Source of the DNA: Streptomyces sp. TRM68416
Lineage (GTDB): Bacteria; Actinomycetota; Actinomycetes; Streptomycetales; Streptomycetaceae
NCBI RefSeq assembly: GCF_014596915.1
Contig: NZ_JACVWU010000005.1
Span: 186,001 to 250,000 of the forward strand
Reading direction: 5' to 3'
DNA length: 64,000 bases
The notes under the pieces were generated by a model. That model did no database searches. It had not been told where the DNA came from and saw only the letters and a program-made list of their open reading frames with translations. This document shows positions 37,296-46,362 of the stretch, piece after piece (positions within the stretch are counted from its first letter, which is position 1; every line of letters starts with the position of its first letter). The translations under genes and the position numbers were made by a program.

Positions 37296-37535
37296 GGTCT
37301 TCACAGGGGGCCATCGAGCGAATGTGGTGATGCTCACGTGGCATCTCGGGATGATCAGGATGTCCCGGCATGTGACGCAGGGCACGTAAAAGTTCTGTTA
37401 GTGCGAGCACAACCATTCGCAGTCGTCGCGGATCAAACCAGGCGTACCAAGGGCCACAGCCGCGCCCCTCACGCGGAGGCCTCCTGAACATCGCGTGCCG
37501 CCGCGTCGCGGACCGCCCGACTCCTTGAGGTCTTC

Positions 37536-38690
37536 ATGAAGCTTCGCCGCGTTCTGGCCGCGGCCGCAGTCACGGCAGCCATAGCCCCCGCCGCTCTTAT
37601 GGCGGCGCCGCTCGCGTACGCCGCGGACGGCGACGCGACGGCCTCGACCATGACAACCGGCGATGGCGATCCCGAGGCGGGCACCACCGAGACGGGCGAC
37701 GGCACCGAGACCGGCACCGGCGAGGAGGCCACGGCCGGCGAGGAAGCCGCCGACGGTGAGTCCGGCACGGGTGATGACAGCGCGACCGGCGAGGACGGGA
37801 ACACCGCAGGCGACGGCACCGAGAGCGGCGAGGACGAGGACTCCGCCGGTGACGGCACCGAGACCGGTGACGGCACCGGAACCGGGGAGGGCGACGGCGG
37901 CGACGGCACCGGCTCCGGTGAAGAGGGAGACGGCGACGCCGACGAGACCACTCCCGGCGAGGACGAGGCTCCTCCGTTCTGCGAGGAACTCGACGAGGAC
38001 TTCGCCGAGAAGGCGCTGCAGATCGAGGTCGGCGCCCTGCCCGGCAAGATCGTGGCGGGCAGTGGCTGGCACTCCTTCTCCCTGAAGGTCACGAACACCT
38101 CCGATGTCACGCTCAAGGACGTCGCGTTCTACGCGGAGGTCGAGAGCACCAAGTACTCGGATGACTGGAAGCCGGATCTCAGCCAGTACGCGGACCTTCA
38201 GTTCCTTAACCCGACGACGCAGTCGTGGGAGAGCATCGAGGACGCGAACGGCCTGGCCGGTGGCTACTTCTGGGGCACCGACACGTTGAAGCCCAACGAC
38301 TTCAACAAGATCGACCTCCGGGTGAATATCCACAAGGACGCCCCGGCCGGCGAGGCGTACCACTTCGGCACCGGTGCGTACGTCGACAACATCAACGGTG
38401 AGGACTGCATCGCCGAGAACTGGGGCGACGGCTGGTTCTTCGACGTCCTGCCCGCCGGTACGTCGAACGAGGACCCGGGCGAGGCCAAGCCCGGTGCGGA
38501 GAAGCCCGCGAACGAGTCTCCGAAGAAGCCGCAGGGCGGCGTCAGTGAGCAGCCCGTGACGGGCAGCCTCGCGGAGACCGGCTCGGACTCCAACCTGCCG
38601 GTCATCGCGACCATCGGCGGTGTCGCTGTTCTCGCCGGTGCCGGTGTCATTTTCGCCATGAAGCGCCGCAAGGCAGGTGCCGAGGCGTAA
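37536..38690 (+). CDS. Sortase-anchored (LAXTG) acidic cell-wall surface protein
   Basis: A 384-residue protein with a signal peptide (MKLRRVLAAAAVTAAIAPAALMAAPLAYA). It then has about 110 residues of Asp/Glu/Gly/Thr low complexity (DGTETGTGEE-type units). A folded domain with two Cys follows (FCEELDEDF...NGEDCIAENWGDGWFF, about 148-310). The C-terminus is a classical cell-wall sorting signal: LAETG, a hydrophobic helix (VIATIGGVAVLAGAGVIFAM) and KRRK. LAXTG is the form used by Streptomyces class E sortases. TTGAGG lies before the ATG. It is divergent from the toxin gene; a functional link is not shown. The acidic stalk could help cation binding or surface exposure. Confidence 0.9.
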   Translation: MKLRRVLAAAAVTAAIAPAALMAAPLAYAADGDATASTMTTGDGDPEAGTTETGDGTETGTGEEATAGEEAADGESGTGDDSATGEDGNTAGDGTESGEDEDSAGDGTETGDGTGTGEGDGGDGTGSGEEGDGDADETTPGEDEAPPFCEELDEDFAEKALQIEVGALPGKIVAGSGWHSFSLKVTNTSDVTLKDVAFYAEVESTKYSDDWKPDLSQYADLQFLNPTTQSWESIEDANGLAGGYFWGTDTLKPNDFNKIDLRVNIHKDAPAGEAYHFGTGAYVDNINGEDCIAENWGDGWFFDVLPAGTSNEDPGEAKPGAEKPANESPKKPQGGVSEQPVTGSLAETGSDSNLPVIATIGGVAVLAGAGVIFAMKRRKAGAEA

Positions 38691-38720
38691 GCCACGGCAT
38701 CATCGCGCGATCGGTTCGCG

Positions 38721-38774
38721 CGCACAGGAGGAGGACCTGCGCTCGGAGGGGGGTGCAGGTCCTCCTCCTGTGCG
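38721..38774 (+). terminator. Very strong hairpin terminator after the surface protein gene
   Basis: GCACAGGAGGAGGACCTGC (38722-38740) and GCAGGTCCTCCTCCTGTGC (38755-38773) are perfect complements with a 14-nt loop, and one more C-G pair extends the stem to 20 bp. Confidence 0.85.
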
Positions 38775-38801
38775 GAGCCACGCCTGTTGCCGGACCACGT
38801 C

Positions 38802-38837
38802 GAAGGGCCCCGCGGGAGTCGAGCCGCGGGGCCCTTC
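38802..38837 (+). terminator. Second hairpin terminator, possibly bidirectional
   Basis: GAAGGGCCCCGCGG (38802-38815) and CCGCGGGGCCCTTC (38824-38837), a perfect 14-bp stem with an 8-nt loop, are followed by TTT. Together with the hairpin at 38721 it isolates the surface-protein unit. The remaining sequence to 39416 shows no gene I can support. Confidence 0.75.
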
Positions 38838-39416
38838 TTTCGTCAGCACCGGCGTCAGGGCTGCGCCGGTGCCTGGGAGCGGCGCCGGGGGGTTGCGCCG
38901 CTGGCTTCGTGGCGCCCGCCTTTCGTGGTCGCCGCCCTGTGCGCCCGGTCGGCGCTCCGGCGCGGCGGGGGCGCGCGGAAGGTGTCGACCTCTGGCGGTG
39001 AGGTGGCGAAGGCGAGGCAATGCAGTTGTCCGCTGAAGGACCTGGAGGTTCTGGGCATCGTGCTGGATTGCCGGGACCTGCGCAACCGTTTGACCCGGTA
39101 TAGTCCGTCTCTTGTGCATTTCCGCCGGTCGGCCCCGGGCGTCCCCGGAGCCGACCGTTCTCTTGTGGCGACCGGGCTGCTGTCCCCTGCCGTCCGGTCA
39201 CCGGTCTGGAGCGAGGTCCCACGGCGCACGGCACGATCCGTACGCCTCATCGCTCCAGCGAGCCACGCGTGGTTCTGTCGGGCCCGCCCCTGGCTGGCAC
39301 GGACACCGGGACCAACGAAGCCCCCCGCGGGCGGTCACGCGCCGTACGGGTGAGAGGGCATGCGCACGTACGTCCACGGAACGCCGTTTCAGATCCGGGC
39401 GCCCAACTCCGTCCGC

Positions 39417-39698
39417 TCAGATCTTTCCGCGGCACAGCTCCAGCAGCGTCATCGCCAGTGCGGTGCCCGGCTTGCCCAGCGCGTCCCTGTAGTGGCCGAG
39501 GACCTCCATCTCGCGGGCGAGGTTCACCCGCCGGCCGCCGGAGGTGATCCGGGCCTCCTGGATGACGGCCGAGACCGCCATCCGTTCCTGGATCAGGCCG
39601 ATGATCCGGTCGTCGAGCGAGTCGATGCGCTCACGGGCGCCGGTGATCACGTCGGCGGCCTCGGAGGTACGGGCGCCGGTCACGTCGAGGGCAGTCAT
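39417..39698 (-). CDS. Chorismate mutase (AroQ type)
   Basis: A 93-residue single-domain AroQ mutase converting chorismate to prephenate, the branch point to Phe and Tyr. The helical pattern is clear: ITGARERIDSLDDRIIGLIQERMAVSAVIQEAR, then REMEVLGHYRDALG and MTLLELCRG, with the Arg, Lys/Arg and Glu positions expected in the active site. AAGGAG lies seven nt before the ATG. The gene is preceded by a leader with a short aromatic-rich ORF and a strong hairpin, so expression is probably controlled by attenuation. Confidence 0.92.
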   Translation of the reverse strand: MTALDVTGARTSEAADVITGARERIDSLDDRIIGLIQERMAVSAVIQEARITSGGRRVNLAREMEVLGHYRDALGKPGTALAMTLLELCRGKI

Positions 39699-39749
39699 CT
39701 GGGGCTCCTTGGAGGAAGGGGTCCCGGAGCGACACGGCCCGGAAACGGC

Positions 39750-39782
39750 AGGCGCCCCGGGCCTTGTCGGCCCGGGGCGCCT
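39750..39782 (-). terminator. Attenuator hairpin in the chorismate mutase leader
   Basis: AGGCGCCCCGGGCC (39750-39763) and GGCCCGGGGCGCCT (39769-39782) form a perfect 14-bp stem with a 5-nt loop. It lies between the leader ORF stop (39804) and the chorismate mutase start (39698), the place expected for an attenuator terminator. Confidence 0.75.
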
Positions 39783-39803
39783 GGGAAGTCGCTTGTCAGT
39801 GGC

Positions 39804-39875
39804 TCAAGCAGCACGACCATGGCAGCCGGTGGGCCGGATGCCATAGGTAAAGAGGAAGGTCGGGTGCGTGAGCAT
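39804..39875 (-). CDS. Leader peptide of the chorismate mutase gene (23 residues)
   Basis: The ORF begins MLTHPTFLFTYGIRP and ends CHGRAA. It contains Phe, Phe and Tyr within five codons (TTC CTC TTT ACC TAT), including the rare Streptomyces codons TTT and TAT. Phe and Tyr are the end products of the pathway begun by chorismate mutase. There is no Shine-Dalgarno. The A of the ATG falls 7 nt after a -10-like hexamer, so the transcript is probably leaderless. A 14-bp hairpin follows 21 nt after the stop. Ribosome stalling at the aromatic codons would be the sensor; the competing antiterminator fold was not worked out. Confidence 0.6.
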   Translation of the reverse strand: MLTHPTFLFTYGIRPTGCHGRAA

Positions 39876-39881
39876 GGGGCC

Positions 39882-39910
39882 AGTATGCCGCGCCCCGCCG
39901 AGGCGTCCAA
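39882..39910 (-). promoter_or_regulatory. Promoter of the chorismate mutase leader
   Basis: On the minus strand TTGGAC (39910-39905), a spacer of exactly 17 nt and CATACT (39887-39882) match a HrdB-type promoter. The predicted start point is about 39875, coinciding with the leader ATG. Confidence 0.6.
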
Positions 39911-40019
39911 GCCGGTTCGCATCCTGAGACGCCCACGGGCGTCCTGCGACGGGAGTCACTCACCCCGGCCCCGTTAGAATCGGTGGCACAGCCCTTTTCA
40001 AGCCGCCGGAAGGCAACCC

Positions 40020-41594
40020 GTGTCACCAGCGACCCCAGCCGCCCCCGACACCGTCCTGGTCGTCGACTTCGGCGCGCAGTACGCCCAGCTCATCGCCCGA
40101 CGCGTCCGCGAGGCCCGGGTCTACAGCGAGATCGTGCCGAGCACCATGCCGGTCGAGGAGATGCTCGCCAAGAACCCGGCGGCGATCATCCTCTCCGGCG
40201 GCCCCTCGTCCGTCTACGAGGAGGGCGCCCCGCGCCTGGACCGCGCGCTCTTCGAGGCCGGCGTCCCCGTCTTCGGCATGTGCTACGGCTTCCAGCTGAT
40301 GGCGCAGGCCCTCGGCGGCACCGTCGACAACACCGGCGCCCGTGAGTACGGCCGTACCGACCTGCACGTCTCCAAGTCGTCCTCCACCCTCTTCGAGGGC
40401 ACCCCGGCCGAGCAGCACGTGTGGATGTCGCACGGCGACGCCTGCTCCGCCGCCCCCGAGGGCTTCGCCGTGACGGCCTCCACGGACGTCGTCCCGGTCG
40501 CCGCCTTCGAGAACGACGAGAAGAAGCTCTACGGCGTCCAGTACCACCCCGAGGTCATGCACTCCACGCACGGCCAGCAGGTGCTGGAGCACTTCCTGTA
40601 CCGGGGCGCGGGCCTGAAGCCCGACTGGACCACCGGCAACGTGATCGAGGAGCAGGTCGCCCTCATCCGCGAGCAGGTCGGCGACAAGCGCGCCATCTGC
40701 GGCCTGTCCGGCGGCGTGGACTCCGCGGTGGCCGCCGCGCTGGTCGCCCGTGCCATCGGCGACCAGCTGACCTGCGTGTACGTCGACCACGGCCTGATGC
40801 GCAAGGGCGAGACCGAGCAGGTCGAGAAGGACTTCGTGGCCGCGACCGGCGTGAAGCTGGTCGTCGTCGACGCGGAGGAGCGCTTCCTGACCGCGCTGAA
40901 GGGGGTCTCGGACCCCGAGGAGAAGCGGAAGATCATCGGCCGGGAGTTCATCCGGGTCTTCGAGCAGGCGCAGGCCGAGATCATCGCCGACGAGGGCCCG
41001 GCGGTGGAGTTCCTCGTCCAGGGCACGCTCTACCCGGACGTCGTCGAGTCCGGCGGCGGCACCGGCACGGCCAACATCAAGTCCCACCACAACGTGGGCG
41101 GCCTCCCCGAGGACCTCGAGTTCCAGCTCGTCGAGCCGCTGCGCAAGCTGTTCAAGGACGAGGTCCGGATGGTCGGCCAGGAGCTCGGCCTGCCCGAGGA
41201 GATCGTCCAGCGCCAGCCGTTCCCCGGCCCCGGCCTCGGCATCCGTATCGTCGGCGAGGTCACCAAGGAGCGGCTCGACCTGCTCCGCGACGCCGACGCC
41301 ATCGCCCGCGAGGAGCTGACCGCGGCCGGTCTCGACCGCGACATCTGGCAGTGCCCGGTGGTCCTGCTCGCGGACGTCCGCAGCGTCGGTGTCCAGGGCG
41401 ACGGCCGTACCTACGGCCACCCGATCGTGCTGCGCCCGGTCTCCTCCGAGGACGCCATGACGGCCGACTGGTCCCGTCTGCCGTACGAGGTCCTCGCGAA
41501 GATCTCGACCCGGATCACGAACGAGGTCCGTGACGTCAACCGGGTCGTCCTCGACGTGACGTCGAAGCCGCCGGGCACGATCGAGTGGGAGTAG
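40020..41594 (+). CDS. guaA: GMP synthase (glutamine-hydrolysing)
   Basis: A 524-residue enzyme converting XMP to GMP with ATP and glutamine. The class I amidotransferase domain ([20 protein letters not shown], nucleophile Cys88 in FGMCYGFQ, His/Glu in VQYHPEV) is followed by the ATP-pyrophosphatase P-loop ([14 protein letters not shown]). The C-terminal dimerisation domain has [14 protein letters not shown] and the final [12 protein letters not shown]. Length and ends are typical. The start is a GTG ([14 protein letters not shown]). It converges with the PNPOx-family gene with 3 nt between the stops. Confidence 0.98.
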   Translation: MSPATPAAPDTVLVVDFGAQYAQLIARRVREARVYSEIVPSTMPVEEMLAKNPAAIILSGGPSSVYEEGAPRLDRALFEAGVPVFGMCYGFQLMAQALGGTVDNTGAREYGRTDLHVSKSSSTLFEGTPAEQHVWMSHGDACSAAPEGFAVTASTDVVPVAAFENDEKKLYGVQYHPEVMHSTHGQQVLEHFLYRGAGLKPDWTTGNVIEEQVALIREQVGDKRAICGLSGGVDSAVAAALVARAIGDQLTCVYVDHGLMRKGETEQVEKDFVAATGVKLVVVDAEERFLTALKGVSDPEEKRKIIGREFIRVFEQAQAEIIADEGPAVEFLVQGTLYPDVVESGGGTGTANIKSHHNVGGLPEDLEFQLVEPLRKLFKDEVRMVGQELGLPEEIVQRQPFPGPGLGIRIVGEVTKERLDLLRDADAIAREELTAAGLDRDIWQCPVVLLADVRSVGVQGDGRTYGHPIVLRPVSSEDAMTADWSRLPYEVLAKISTRITNEVRDVNRVVLDVTSKPPGTIEWE

Positions 41595-41597
41595 TCG

Positions 41598-42071
41598 CTA
41601 GGTGCGCTTGATCACGCGTACCGGCTCACCGGGCTTCCAGACGTTCAGGACGAGGTACTTGTCGTCCTCGACGTAGGTCCTGACGACCTCCGTCAGCTCG
41701 GTGCGGAAGAGGTGGAACGGCTCCGGCGGTTCCACCTCTTCGCTGTATCCGGCCTTCTCCCGCGGGTCGGTGACCTCGATCGCCCGTCCGCTGATCCGCA
41801 CGTCCCCGCCGCCCATGGACTGGCCTTCGCCCGGGTTCGCCTGGAGCGCGAAGCGCGGGTCGCGCCGCAGGTCGAGCGCCTTGAGCGAGTCCGGCATCAT
41901 CCCGAACCAGAGCTCACCCTCGAGGAACCGCACCTCCAGGCCGGTGGTGCGCGGGGAGCCGTCCTTGCGGAGGGTGGCGAGGACGTGGTGGGTGAACGCG
42001 CCGAACCGGTCCTCGACGGTCTTCGCGAGTTCGGGTTCGGCGCTGGTGAAGGCTGCCCAGTTGTGCGTCAT
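41598..42071 (-). CDS. Pyridoxamine 5'-phosphate oxidase-like flavin/F420-binding protein
   Basis: A 157-residue split-barrel protein (FGAFTHHVLATLRKDGSPRTTGLEVRFLEGELWFGM...SLKALDLRRDPRFALQ...VRISGRAIEVTD). The pattern fits the PNPOx/F420-dependent reductase superfamily. The cofactor (FMN or F420) and substrate cannot be decided from the sequence. No signal or membrane segment is seen. It is a single gene, convergent with guaA. Confidence 0.85.
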   Translation of the reverse strand: MTHNWAAFTSAEPELAKTVEDRFGAFTHHVLATLRKDGSPRTTGLEVRFLEGELWFGMMPDSLKALDLRRDPRFALQANPGEGQSMGGGDVRISGRAIEVTDPREKAGYSEEVEPPEPFHLFRTELTEVVRTYVEDDKYLVLNVWKPGEPVRVIKRT

Positions 42072-42122
42072 ACGACGAGTGTTACGCGGATACCCGACGC
42101 CTTCTGTCCGGTATTCGGGGTT

Positions 42123-42734
42123 CTACGCCGCCGGGCGTACGAACCTCTCCACGCCCTCCGCGTCCCGGACCGGTATCCACCCGGCCGCGGTCAGCCGCGC
42201 GGCCAGCTTCGCGCGCTTGGCCGCGTTGAGCCGCAGCGCGCCCAGCAGGAACAGCGGCACCAGGACGGCGAGCGGGAGCAGGACGAGGTACTTGCCGGTC
42301 AGCGGGGCCAGCAGCAGGAACATGGCCGCGGAGCCCCAGGCCATGGTGAGCAGCTGCCTGCGGTTCGCGGTGGCGAGGGTCATGTCGTAGCGGATGAGCG
42401 TGAGGAGCAGGTCGACCTGCGGCTGTGTCTCCGGTACGGGCTGCAGCGAGCCCAGGTACATGCCCGGCACCGGGCGGTCCTTGCCCGGGTCCGGGAACGC
42501 GGCCACGTTGGCCGCCGCCCGCTGCCGTGCCGCCGGGTCGGGGTCGCGGGTCAGGCGAACGTACAGGGCCTTGTGCTTGCCGACCAGGCTCAGGCCCGCG
42601 TACCGGAAGCCGTAGCACTCGGCGACGTAGACGAGCGCGGCGGCCGTCTCCGGGTCGCCGGGGTGGGCGATCTCGATCTCGTCCTGCGCCGCGATCTGGC
42701 GCATGAGGGGCTTGAGGTGGCGGTCGATGCTCAA
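42123..42734 (-). CDS. Membrane protein of unknown function
   Basis: A 203-residue protein. A soluble N-terminal part (EIEIAHPGDPETAAALVYVAECYGFRYAG...KALYVRLTRDPD) is followed by two membrane helices (LTMAWGSAAMFLLLAPLTG and YLVLLPLAVLVPLFLLGAL) and a short basic tail (AKRAKLAARLTAAGWIPVRD). The start is taken as TTG 42734, with GGAG six nt upstream; ATG 42704 is an alternative. The longer frame to 43196 runs over the divergent aldolase gene and is not credible. I do not recognise the family. Confidence 0.7.
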   Translation of the reverse strand: MSIDRHLKPLMRQIAAQDEIEIAHPGDPETAAALVYVAECYGFRYAGLSLVGKHKALYVRLTRDPDPAARQRAAANVAAFPDPGKDRPVPGMYLGSLQPVPETQPQVDLLLTLIRYDMTLATANRRQLLTMAWGSAAMFLLLAPLTGKYLVLLPLAVLVPLFLLGALRLNAAKRAKLAARLTAAGWIPVRDAEGVERFVRPAA

Positions 42735-42930
42735 AGGGGGCTCCGGTGCTGGTCGTGCTGGCTGTGCCGGCCGTGCCGGCCGGAACCGGACGCTCGGTGT
42801 CCGATTCCGTGCAGTAGACCCGCGAACTCCCCCGACAGTTGCACGCACGATCCTCGGCCCTGCCCTTCTGCTCCGACCGGCGGTAACTTCCGCCTTGTCA
42901 AGGAAACCGGTGCAGGAGGACACAGGACAC

Positions 42931-43725
42931 ATGCATGGGCCCACTCCGCCCCACCCGCTGCCCACCGACCGGCTCCGGTTCGCGATGCCGCCGATGCACG
43001 AGTCGGTCGAGGACGAGCGCCGGCACCGCAAGGAACGGCTCGCGGGCGCGCTGCGGATCTTCGGGCGGTTCGGATTCGAGGACGGGGTCTCCGGGCACAT
43101 CACCGCCCGCGACCCGGAGTTCTCCGACTGCTTCTGGGTCAACCCGTTCGGGATGCCCTTCAAGCACGTCACCGTGAGCGACCTGGTGCTCGCCAACTCC
43201 GAGGGCCAGGTCGTCGACGGCCGCTACCACGTCAACCAGGCGGCCTTCACCGTGCACGCCCAGGTCCACGCCGCCCGCCCCGACGCCGTCGCGGTCGCCC
43301 ACTGCCACTCCGTGCACGGCCGCGCCCTCTCCGCCCTCGGCGAGCTGCTGGACCCCATCACCCAGGAGAGCTGCGCCTTCTACGAGGACATCGCCCTCTA
43401 CGACGCCTACAGCGGCGTCGCCGTCGACGCCGAGGAGGGCCGCCGTATCGCCGCCGCGCTCGGCTCCCGCAAGGCGCTCGTGCTGCGCAACCACGGCCTG
43501 CTGACCGTGGGGGACTCGGTGGACGCGGCGGCCTGGTGGTTCCTGTCCCTGGAACGCTCCTGCCAGGTGCAGCTCACGGCGAAGGCGGCCGGGCGGCCGA
43601 TCCTGATCGACCACCGGGCGGCGGTGGCCACCCGGGAGCAGTTGGGCGGGGACCTGGTGGCCTGGATCAACTACCAGCCGTTGTGGCAGGACATCAGCCG
43701 CAGCGAGCCGGACCTGCTGAGCTAG
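42931..43725 (+). CDS. Class II aldolase/adducin-family protein
   Basis: A 264-residue protein with the family fold: GFEDGVSGHITARDPEF near the N-terminus, zinc-ligand His residues in VAVAHCHSVHGRALS, then LRNHGLLTVGDSVDAAAWWF. Relatives are sugar-phosphate aldolases and epimerases, but the Streptomyces members of this subgroup have no assigned substrate. The start ATG 42931 follows AGGAGGACACAGGACAC; GTG 42910 is possible. It stands alone, convergent with the DUF4429 gene (8 nt gap). Confidence 0.88.
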   Translation: MHGPTPPHPLPTDRLRFAMPPMHESVEDERRHRKERLAGALRIFGRFGFEDGVSGHITARDPEFSDCFWVNPFGMPFKHVTVSDLVLANSEGQVVDGRYHVNQAAFTVHAQVHAARPDAVAVAHCHSVHGRALSALGELLDPITQESCAFYEDIALYDAYSGVAVDAEEGRRIAAALGSRKALVLRNHGLLTVGDSVDAAAWWFLSLERSCQVQLTAKAAGRPILIDHRAAVATREQLGGDLVAWINYQPLWQDISRSEPDLLS

Positions 43726-43733
43726 CGGGGAGC

Positions 43734-44621
43734 CTAGAAGCCCCTGAGCACCGCCGCTTTCGTCATCGCGAACTCCTCGTCCGTCAGCACCCCGTCGCGG
43801 TGCAGCTCGCCCAACTCCCGCAGCCTGCGCAGGAGTACGTCGTGGTGGTCGGCCGGCGGCGGCACGGCGGCCGTGAGCCGGGGCGGGCGGTCGGCGTAGT
43901 CGACACCCGTGCGGGTGGAGGGGTGCGGCAGGCGGGCGGTGACCGCGGTGGCGACGAGCGCGGTCAGCAGATCGCGGCGGGCGCTGCCCCACAGATCGAG
44001 GGCGTACGGGTCCTTCTCCGGCGGCAGTTTGGTGAACGCGGTGTCACGGGTCACGAAGCGCAGGAAGCCGTCCTCGTAACCGGAGTTGGGCAGCCACTCG
44101 ATCTGGACGACGTCCGCGATGTTGACGATGCGCGGACCGGTGGCCCGCTTGACCCGGTCGGAGGTGTCCGACCAGTCGATCCGCACCTGCGTCCCGTCGA
44201 AGGAGACCGTGCCGTCGGAGGAACGGACGGAGACCGGGACGGGCGGGCCCGGCAGGAGGTAGCCCTTGGTGGGCTCCTTGGGAATCTGGTCCAGCAGCAG
44301 GGCGTGACGGATCTCCTCGGCGACGTACTCGGCGACTCCCGCGCGGTCGATGTCCACCGTCAGCCGGTACGGATCGGCCGCGTCCGGAAGCCGGCCGCCG
44401 GTCGCCTGGAGGAGCGGGTCGGCGCCCTCCCGCAGCCGCATCCGGAGCCGCCCGCGCTTGCGTTCCGGCTCGAAGGCGACGCCGGCCACGGCCTCCAGCG
44501 GCACCGTGATCTCCCCGTACGTCTGCCGGAACAGCGGCACGGATCGGTGCAGGCCCGGCGTGATCCTGACCGTGGTGCCGTCGAAGGCCCAGGTCCCGTC
44601 GCGCTGGATGATCTCGGCCAT
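43734..44621 (-). CDS. DUF4429/SHOCT-domain protein
   Basis: A 295-residue protein made of two similar halves: WAFDGTTVRITPGLH...AVAGVAFEPERKRGRLRMRLREGADP and VSFDGTQVRIDW...VVQIEWLPNSGYEDGFLRFV. A C-terminal SHOCT-type short helical motif follows (LLRRLRELGELHRDGVLTDEEFAMTKAAVL). SHOCT motifs are thought to mediate oligomerisation. There is no signal peptide or membrane helix. The function is unknown. Confidence 0.88.
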   Translation of the reverse strand: MAEIIQRDGTWAFDGTTVRITPGLHRSVPLFRQTYGEITVPLEAVAGVAFEPERKRGRLRMRLREGADPLLQATGGRLPDAADPYRLTVDIDRAGVAEYVAEEIRHALLLDQIPKEPTKGYLLPGPPVPVSVRSSDGTVSFDGTQVRIDWSDTSDRVKRATGPRIVNIADVVQIEWLPNSGYEDGFLRFVTRDTAFTKLPPEKDPYALDLWGSARRDLLTALVATAVTARLPHPSTRTGVDYADRPPRLTAAVPPPADHHDVLLRRLRELGELHRDGVLTDEEFAMTKAAVLRGF

Positions 44622-44787
44622 AAGGAAATTCTCGCAGCCGGGTCAACACGGCGGTCGGGATCTCACCCCTACGGGGGCCTCCGGGGACCGGGGCTGCCGG
44701 GCGCGTCCTCCTCGGCGTAGGGCACAATTCGCTGTCGTCGCGGGGGAGTTGCGGTGACACGGAACGCGGGGAAGGCGGGCATCTGAC

Positions 44788-46071
44788 GTGGCGGTGCAGG
44801 AAGCGAGACAGGGCACGGACGCGGGTGCGGGTGGGCACAAAGGTGCCTGCACCTGCGGGGACTGTCCGCACGGGGCACGTGAGGGACACCGACGGGCCGT
44901 CGCCGAATTCCTGCTGAAACGGGACGAGTTCGCCGCCGGGCAGGGGCTGCCTGCCGCGGTCGCCCACTCGGCGTCGGCCTCCCGCCAGTGGGTCTCCGAG
45001 GAGCTGACCCAGTCCGCCGAACTCGTCGCCGAACGCGGCCGCGCCGAGGGCGAGGCCTGGCTGGCCCGCCTGTGGCGCCGCACCGCGTGCACGGTCTGGG
45101 CCCTGGTCGTCCTGCTCCTCCTCGTCCAGTCGCTCACCGCGATCGGCGCGGGCTGGACGAGCGCCCGTACGGCGGGACTGCTCGCCGCGCTGGTCACGGC
45201 CGCGGCCCTGACCGCCGCCTCCTGGTTCCACCGGGCCCGCGGCGGCGTCCTGGCCCCCGTCATCGGCGAGGACAACCGCCTGTCCACCTCGCGCGCGGTG
45301 GCGGCGGCCTGGGTGCTGTTCGTCGCCTTCGCGGCGCTGGTGCTGGTGGGCCGCCTGGCCGCCGCCTCCGACCACGCGGAACGCGACCGGCTGATCTCCG
45401 GCTTCGAACTCGCCCGCGGCGCCGGTGTGGTGACGGTCCTCGCCGTGGTGTGCGCCATCGCGGTCCTGGTCCGGCGCGTGGTCGGCCTGCGTGTCCTCGG
45501 CCAACGCCTGCAGAAGGTACGCGCGGACCGCCCCCGCGCGGCCGATCTCCTCACGGACGACGCGGGCCGCGGCACCTTCGCCGACATCCAGTACGTCGTG
45601 ATCAGCGCCGTCGCCCTGCTGTTCGCCGCGGTACGGCTGTCCCGGCGCCCGGACCAACTGCCCGACCTCCCCTGGGGGCTCGCGGTGCTCGTACTGATCT
45701 CCTCCGCCACCTACCTGGCCGGCAAGTACGCCGAGGGCGGCCGTCCGGTGATTCTCTCCGTCGTCCGCGCCCGCGAGGCCGGCGACCTCGACGGCCCCAT
45801 CCGCACCGGCGACGACATCGAGATCCGCGGCGCCGGATTCGTCCCCCCGGGCGCGGACACCGCCGCCCGCCTCGCCCGCATGGTCGTCCGCATCGGCCCC
45901 GTCAACGTCCACGTCCCCCTGATCCCCGTCCCCGGCGGCTTCAACAACCCCACCGACACCGTCCTGACCGTCCCCGTCCCCGCAGACGTGGAACCGGGCC
46001 GGGTGGAGGTCCAGGTCGTCACGGCGGCGGGAGTGGAGACAGGGCGGTACGCGATCGACGTGACGGAGTGA
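44788..46071 (+). CDS. Multi-pass membrane protein of unknown function
   Basis: A 427-residue protein with a Cys-containing N-terminal motif (CTCGDCPHGAREGHRRAV) that could bind metal. A helical soluble stretch and about six membrane helices between residues 105 and 320 follow (for example VWALVVLLLLVQSLTAIGAGW and VVTVLAVVCAIAVLVRRVVGL). The C-terminal domain of about 90 residues (GDDIEIRGAGFVPPGAD...VNVHVPLIPVPGGFNNPTDTVLTVPVP) resembles an IPT/TIG-type beta sandwich. The start is GTG 44788. No named family was recognised. Confidence 0.8.
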   Translation: MAVQEARQGTDAGAGGHKGACTCGDCPHGAREGHRRAVAEFLLKRDEFAAGQGLPAAVAHSASASRQWVSEELTQSAELVAERGRAEGEAWLARLWRRTACTVWALVVLLLLVQSLTAIGAGWTSARTAGLLAALVTAAALTAASWFHRARGGVLAPVIGEDNRLSTSRAVAAAWVLFVAFAALVLVGRLAAASDHAERDRLISGFELARGAGVVTVLAVVCAIAVLVRRVVGLRVLGQRLQKVRADRPRAADLLTDDAGRGTFADIQYVVISAVALLFAAVRLSRRPDQLPDLPWGLAVLVLISSATYLAGKYAEGGRPVILSVVRAREAGDLDGPIRTGDDIEIRGAGFVPPGADTAARLARMVVRIGPVNVHVPLIPVPGGFNNPTDTVLTVPVPADVEPGRVEVQVVTAAGVETGRYAIDVTE

Positions 46072-46088
46072 CGAGGGCGGCAACAGCC

Positions 46089-46127
46089 AGCCCGTCCGGC
46101 GTTTGAGGGCGAGGCCGTTCAGGCCGA
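46089..46127 (+). repeat. Streptomyces intergenic repeat, copy 1 (39 bp)
   Basis: The segment begins AGCCCGTCCGGCGTTTGAGG and ends GGCCGTTCAGGCCGA. It is 38/39 identical to the reverse complement of 61709-61747. It is followed (46139-46230) by GC-rich small hairpins GGGGGCGGAGCCCCC and GGGGCGGAGCCCC and a GAGCGAAGCCGAGAGTGGGG block. The sequence is, as I recall, abundant between Streptomyces genes. Confidence 0.85.
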
Positions 46128-46362
46128 ACGGGGGAGCAGGGGGCGGAGCCCCCTGGCGGGGTCGAAGGGGCGGAGCCCCTGGATGGGGGTCCCCCCGCTC
46201 GAGCGAAGCCGAGAGTGGGGGAGGGACGGGCAGGGGCGGCGGGGGCGAAAAACCGTCAACGCGGAGAAACTGGTCGGGTCAGGAATGAGCGGACCCACGA
46301 CGGTGTACGTATCGTCTCCCGAGGGGTCACGTCCCGGCACGCACGAGAGGCGGCTAGCAACG

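Noticed and set aside
39091..39105. TTGACC and TATAGT close together, considered as a promoter
   Set aside because: The two hexamers are only a few bases apart, far from the 16-18 nt needed.
39960..40019. TAGAAT before guaA as a -10 element
   Set aside because: No acceptable -35 sequence lies at the right distance, so no promoter call was made.
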